NCBI GenBank assembly: GCA_900313435.1
Contig: OMRF01000023.1
Coordinates: forward strand, 1 to 6,395
Length of the DNA: 6,395 bases
Reading direction: 5' to 3'
DNA from: an uncultured Lachnospiraceae bacterium
GTDB taxonomy: Bacteria; Bacillota; Clostridia; Lachnospirales; Lachnospiraceae
The position numbers and the translations under genes were made by a program. A model generated the notes under the pieces. That model was not told where the DNA came from and ran no database searches. It worked only from the letters and a program-made list of their open reading frames with translations. Below, in pieces: positions 6,053 to 6,395 of this stretch (the stretch's first letter is position 1; every line of letters starts with the position of its first letter).

Positions 6053-6395
6053 ATGTCAAAGAAAGGTCATTCACCGAATCAAAAGAAGGTGAATATGACA
6101 AGGGACGGCGACCTGAAAAGAGGCTCCGAGAACTTTGAGACAGAGACAGAAAAAAAAGAAGAGACTTCAAAGAACTCAGTCAAAGATGATGAGATAAAAG
6201 AAGACGCTAAAAAAGAGTCTCCGAAGGAAGAAGAGAAGGAAAGCGAAAAGACTCCTGAGGAGACTGAAGAAAAGGCGGATACGGCCTCAGAAGAGGAAGA
6301 GGAAAAAACTAACGAAAAGCCTTCACCCGAACAAAAGAAGATAGAAGATCTTGAAGACAGGGTGAAGCGCCAGATGGCTGAGTTTGAGAATTTCA
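6053..6395 (+). CDS. grpE: GrpE, DnaK nucleotide exchange factor, 3' partial
   Basis: 114 codons are visible before the window ends. The ATG is preceded by AGGAG at 6041-6045, 7 nt upstream. An in-frame ATG at 6014 would add 13 codons but has no ribosome site. The first 90 or so residues are low-complexity and rich in Glu and Lys (many EEE, KKE and ETEE stretches). The frame then enters the GrpE helix: KIEDLEDRVKRQMAEFENF, matching the family's AEFENFRKR region near the end of the long dimerisation helix. In E. coli the equivalent site is near residue 70, so the N-terminus here is about 40 residues longer. GrpE dimers release ADP from DnaK. Position after hrcA is the standard Firmicutes order, with dnaK and dnaJ expected downstream. 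The identity rests on the last visible residues plus context. Confidence 0.9.
   Translation, partial: MSKKGHSPNQKKVNMTRDGDLKRGSENFETETEKKEETSKNSVKDDEIKEDAKKESPKEEEKESEKTPEETEEKADTASEEEEEKTNEKPSPEQKKIEDLEDRVKRQMAEFENF

Noticed and set aside
5598..6170. Open frame on the - strand spanning the end of hrcA and the start of grpE
   Set aside because: It is Ser/Leu-rich, which is expected from the reverse of Glu/Lys-rich coding sequence, and it overlaps conserved HrcA motifs.

Overview
The window reads as chromosomal DNA from a Gram-positive anaerobe of the class Clostridia, most likely a member of the Lachnospiraceae. Three things point there: the Firmicutes-type order hrcA-grpE under a CIRCE operator, strong AGGAGG-type ribosome binding sites, and receiver-HPt and seven-helix sensor kinase architectures that I recall as common in Lachnospiraceae. 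The family assignment is inference from gene style; no phylogenetic marker could be tested. All supported genes are on the + strand.

Positions 1-4817 hold the end of a tightly packed two-component/phosphorelay operon of at least four genes. Gene 1 (1-1098, 5' end outside the window) is a hybrid histidine kinase with an intact ATPase domain and receiver but no HPt. Gene 2 (1112-2965) is a membrane protein with about seven helices. It has a HisKA domain with its histidine, no ATPase domain, an intact receiver and a C-terminal HPt-like domain whose histidine is replaced by Gln. Gene 3 (2962-4041) overlaps gene 2 by 4 nt and carries a receiver with an altered switch residue, a complete HPt with its histidine, and a small helical tail. 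Gene 4 (4062-4817) is a degenerate receiver fused to a good receiver, with no output domain. Only gene 1 can hydrolyse ATP and only gene 3 has a working HPt, so the proteins look interdependent: a multi-component relay in which each protein has lost a different module. No DNA-binding or enzymatic output domain is visible in the four genes, so the final output must lie upstream of the window or elsewhere.

Positions 4818-4958 form a compact regulatory junction. A strong intrinsic terminator closes the relay operon, and its T-tract runs into the -35 box of a sigma-A-type promoter, followed by a perfect CIRCE operator.

Positions 4959-6395 begin the class I heat-shock operon. hrcA (TTG start at 4959) encodes the CIRCE repressor. 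grpE (from 6053, cut by the window end) encodes the DnaK nucleotide exchange factor, with an unusually long, acidic, low-complexity N-terminus. dnaK and dnaJ are expected downstream but are not visible.
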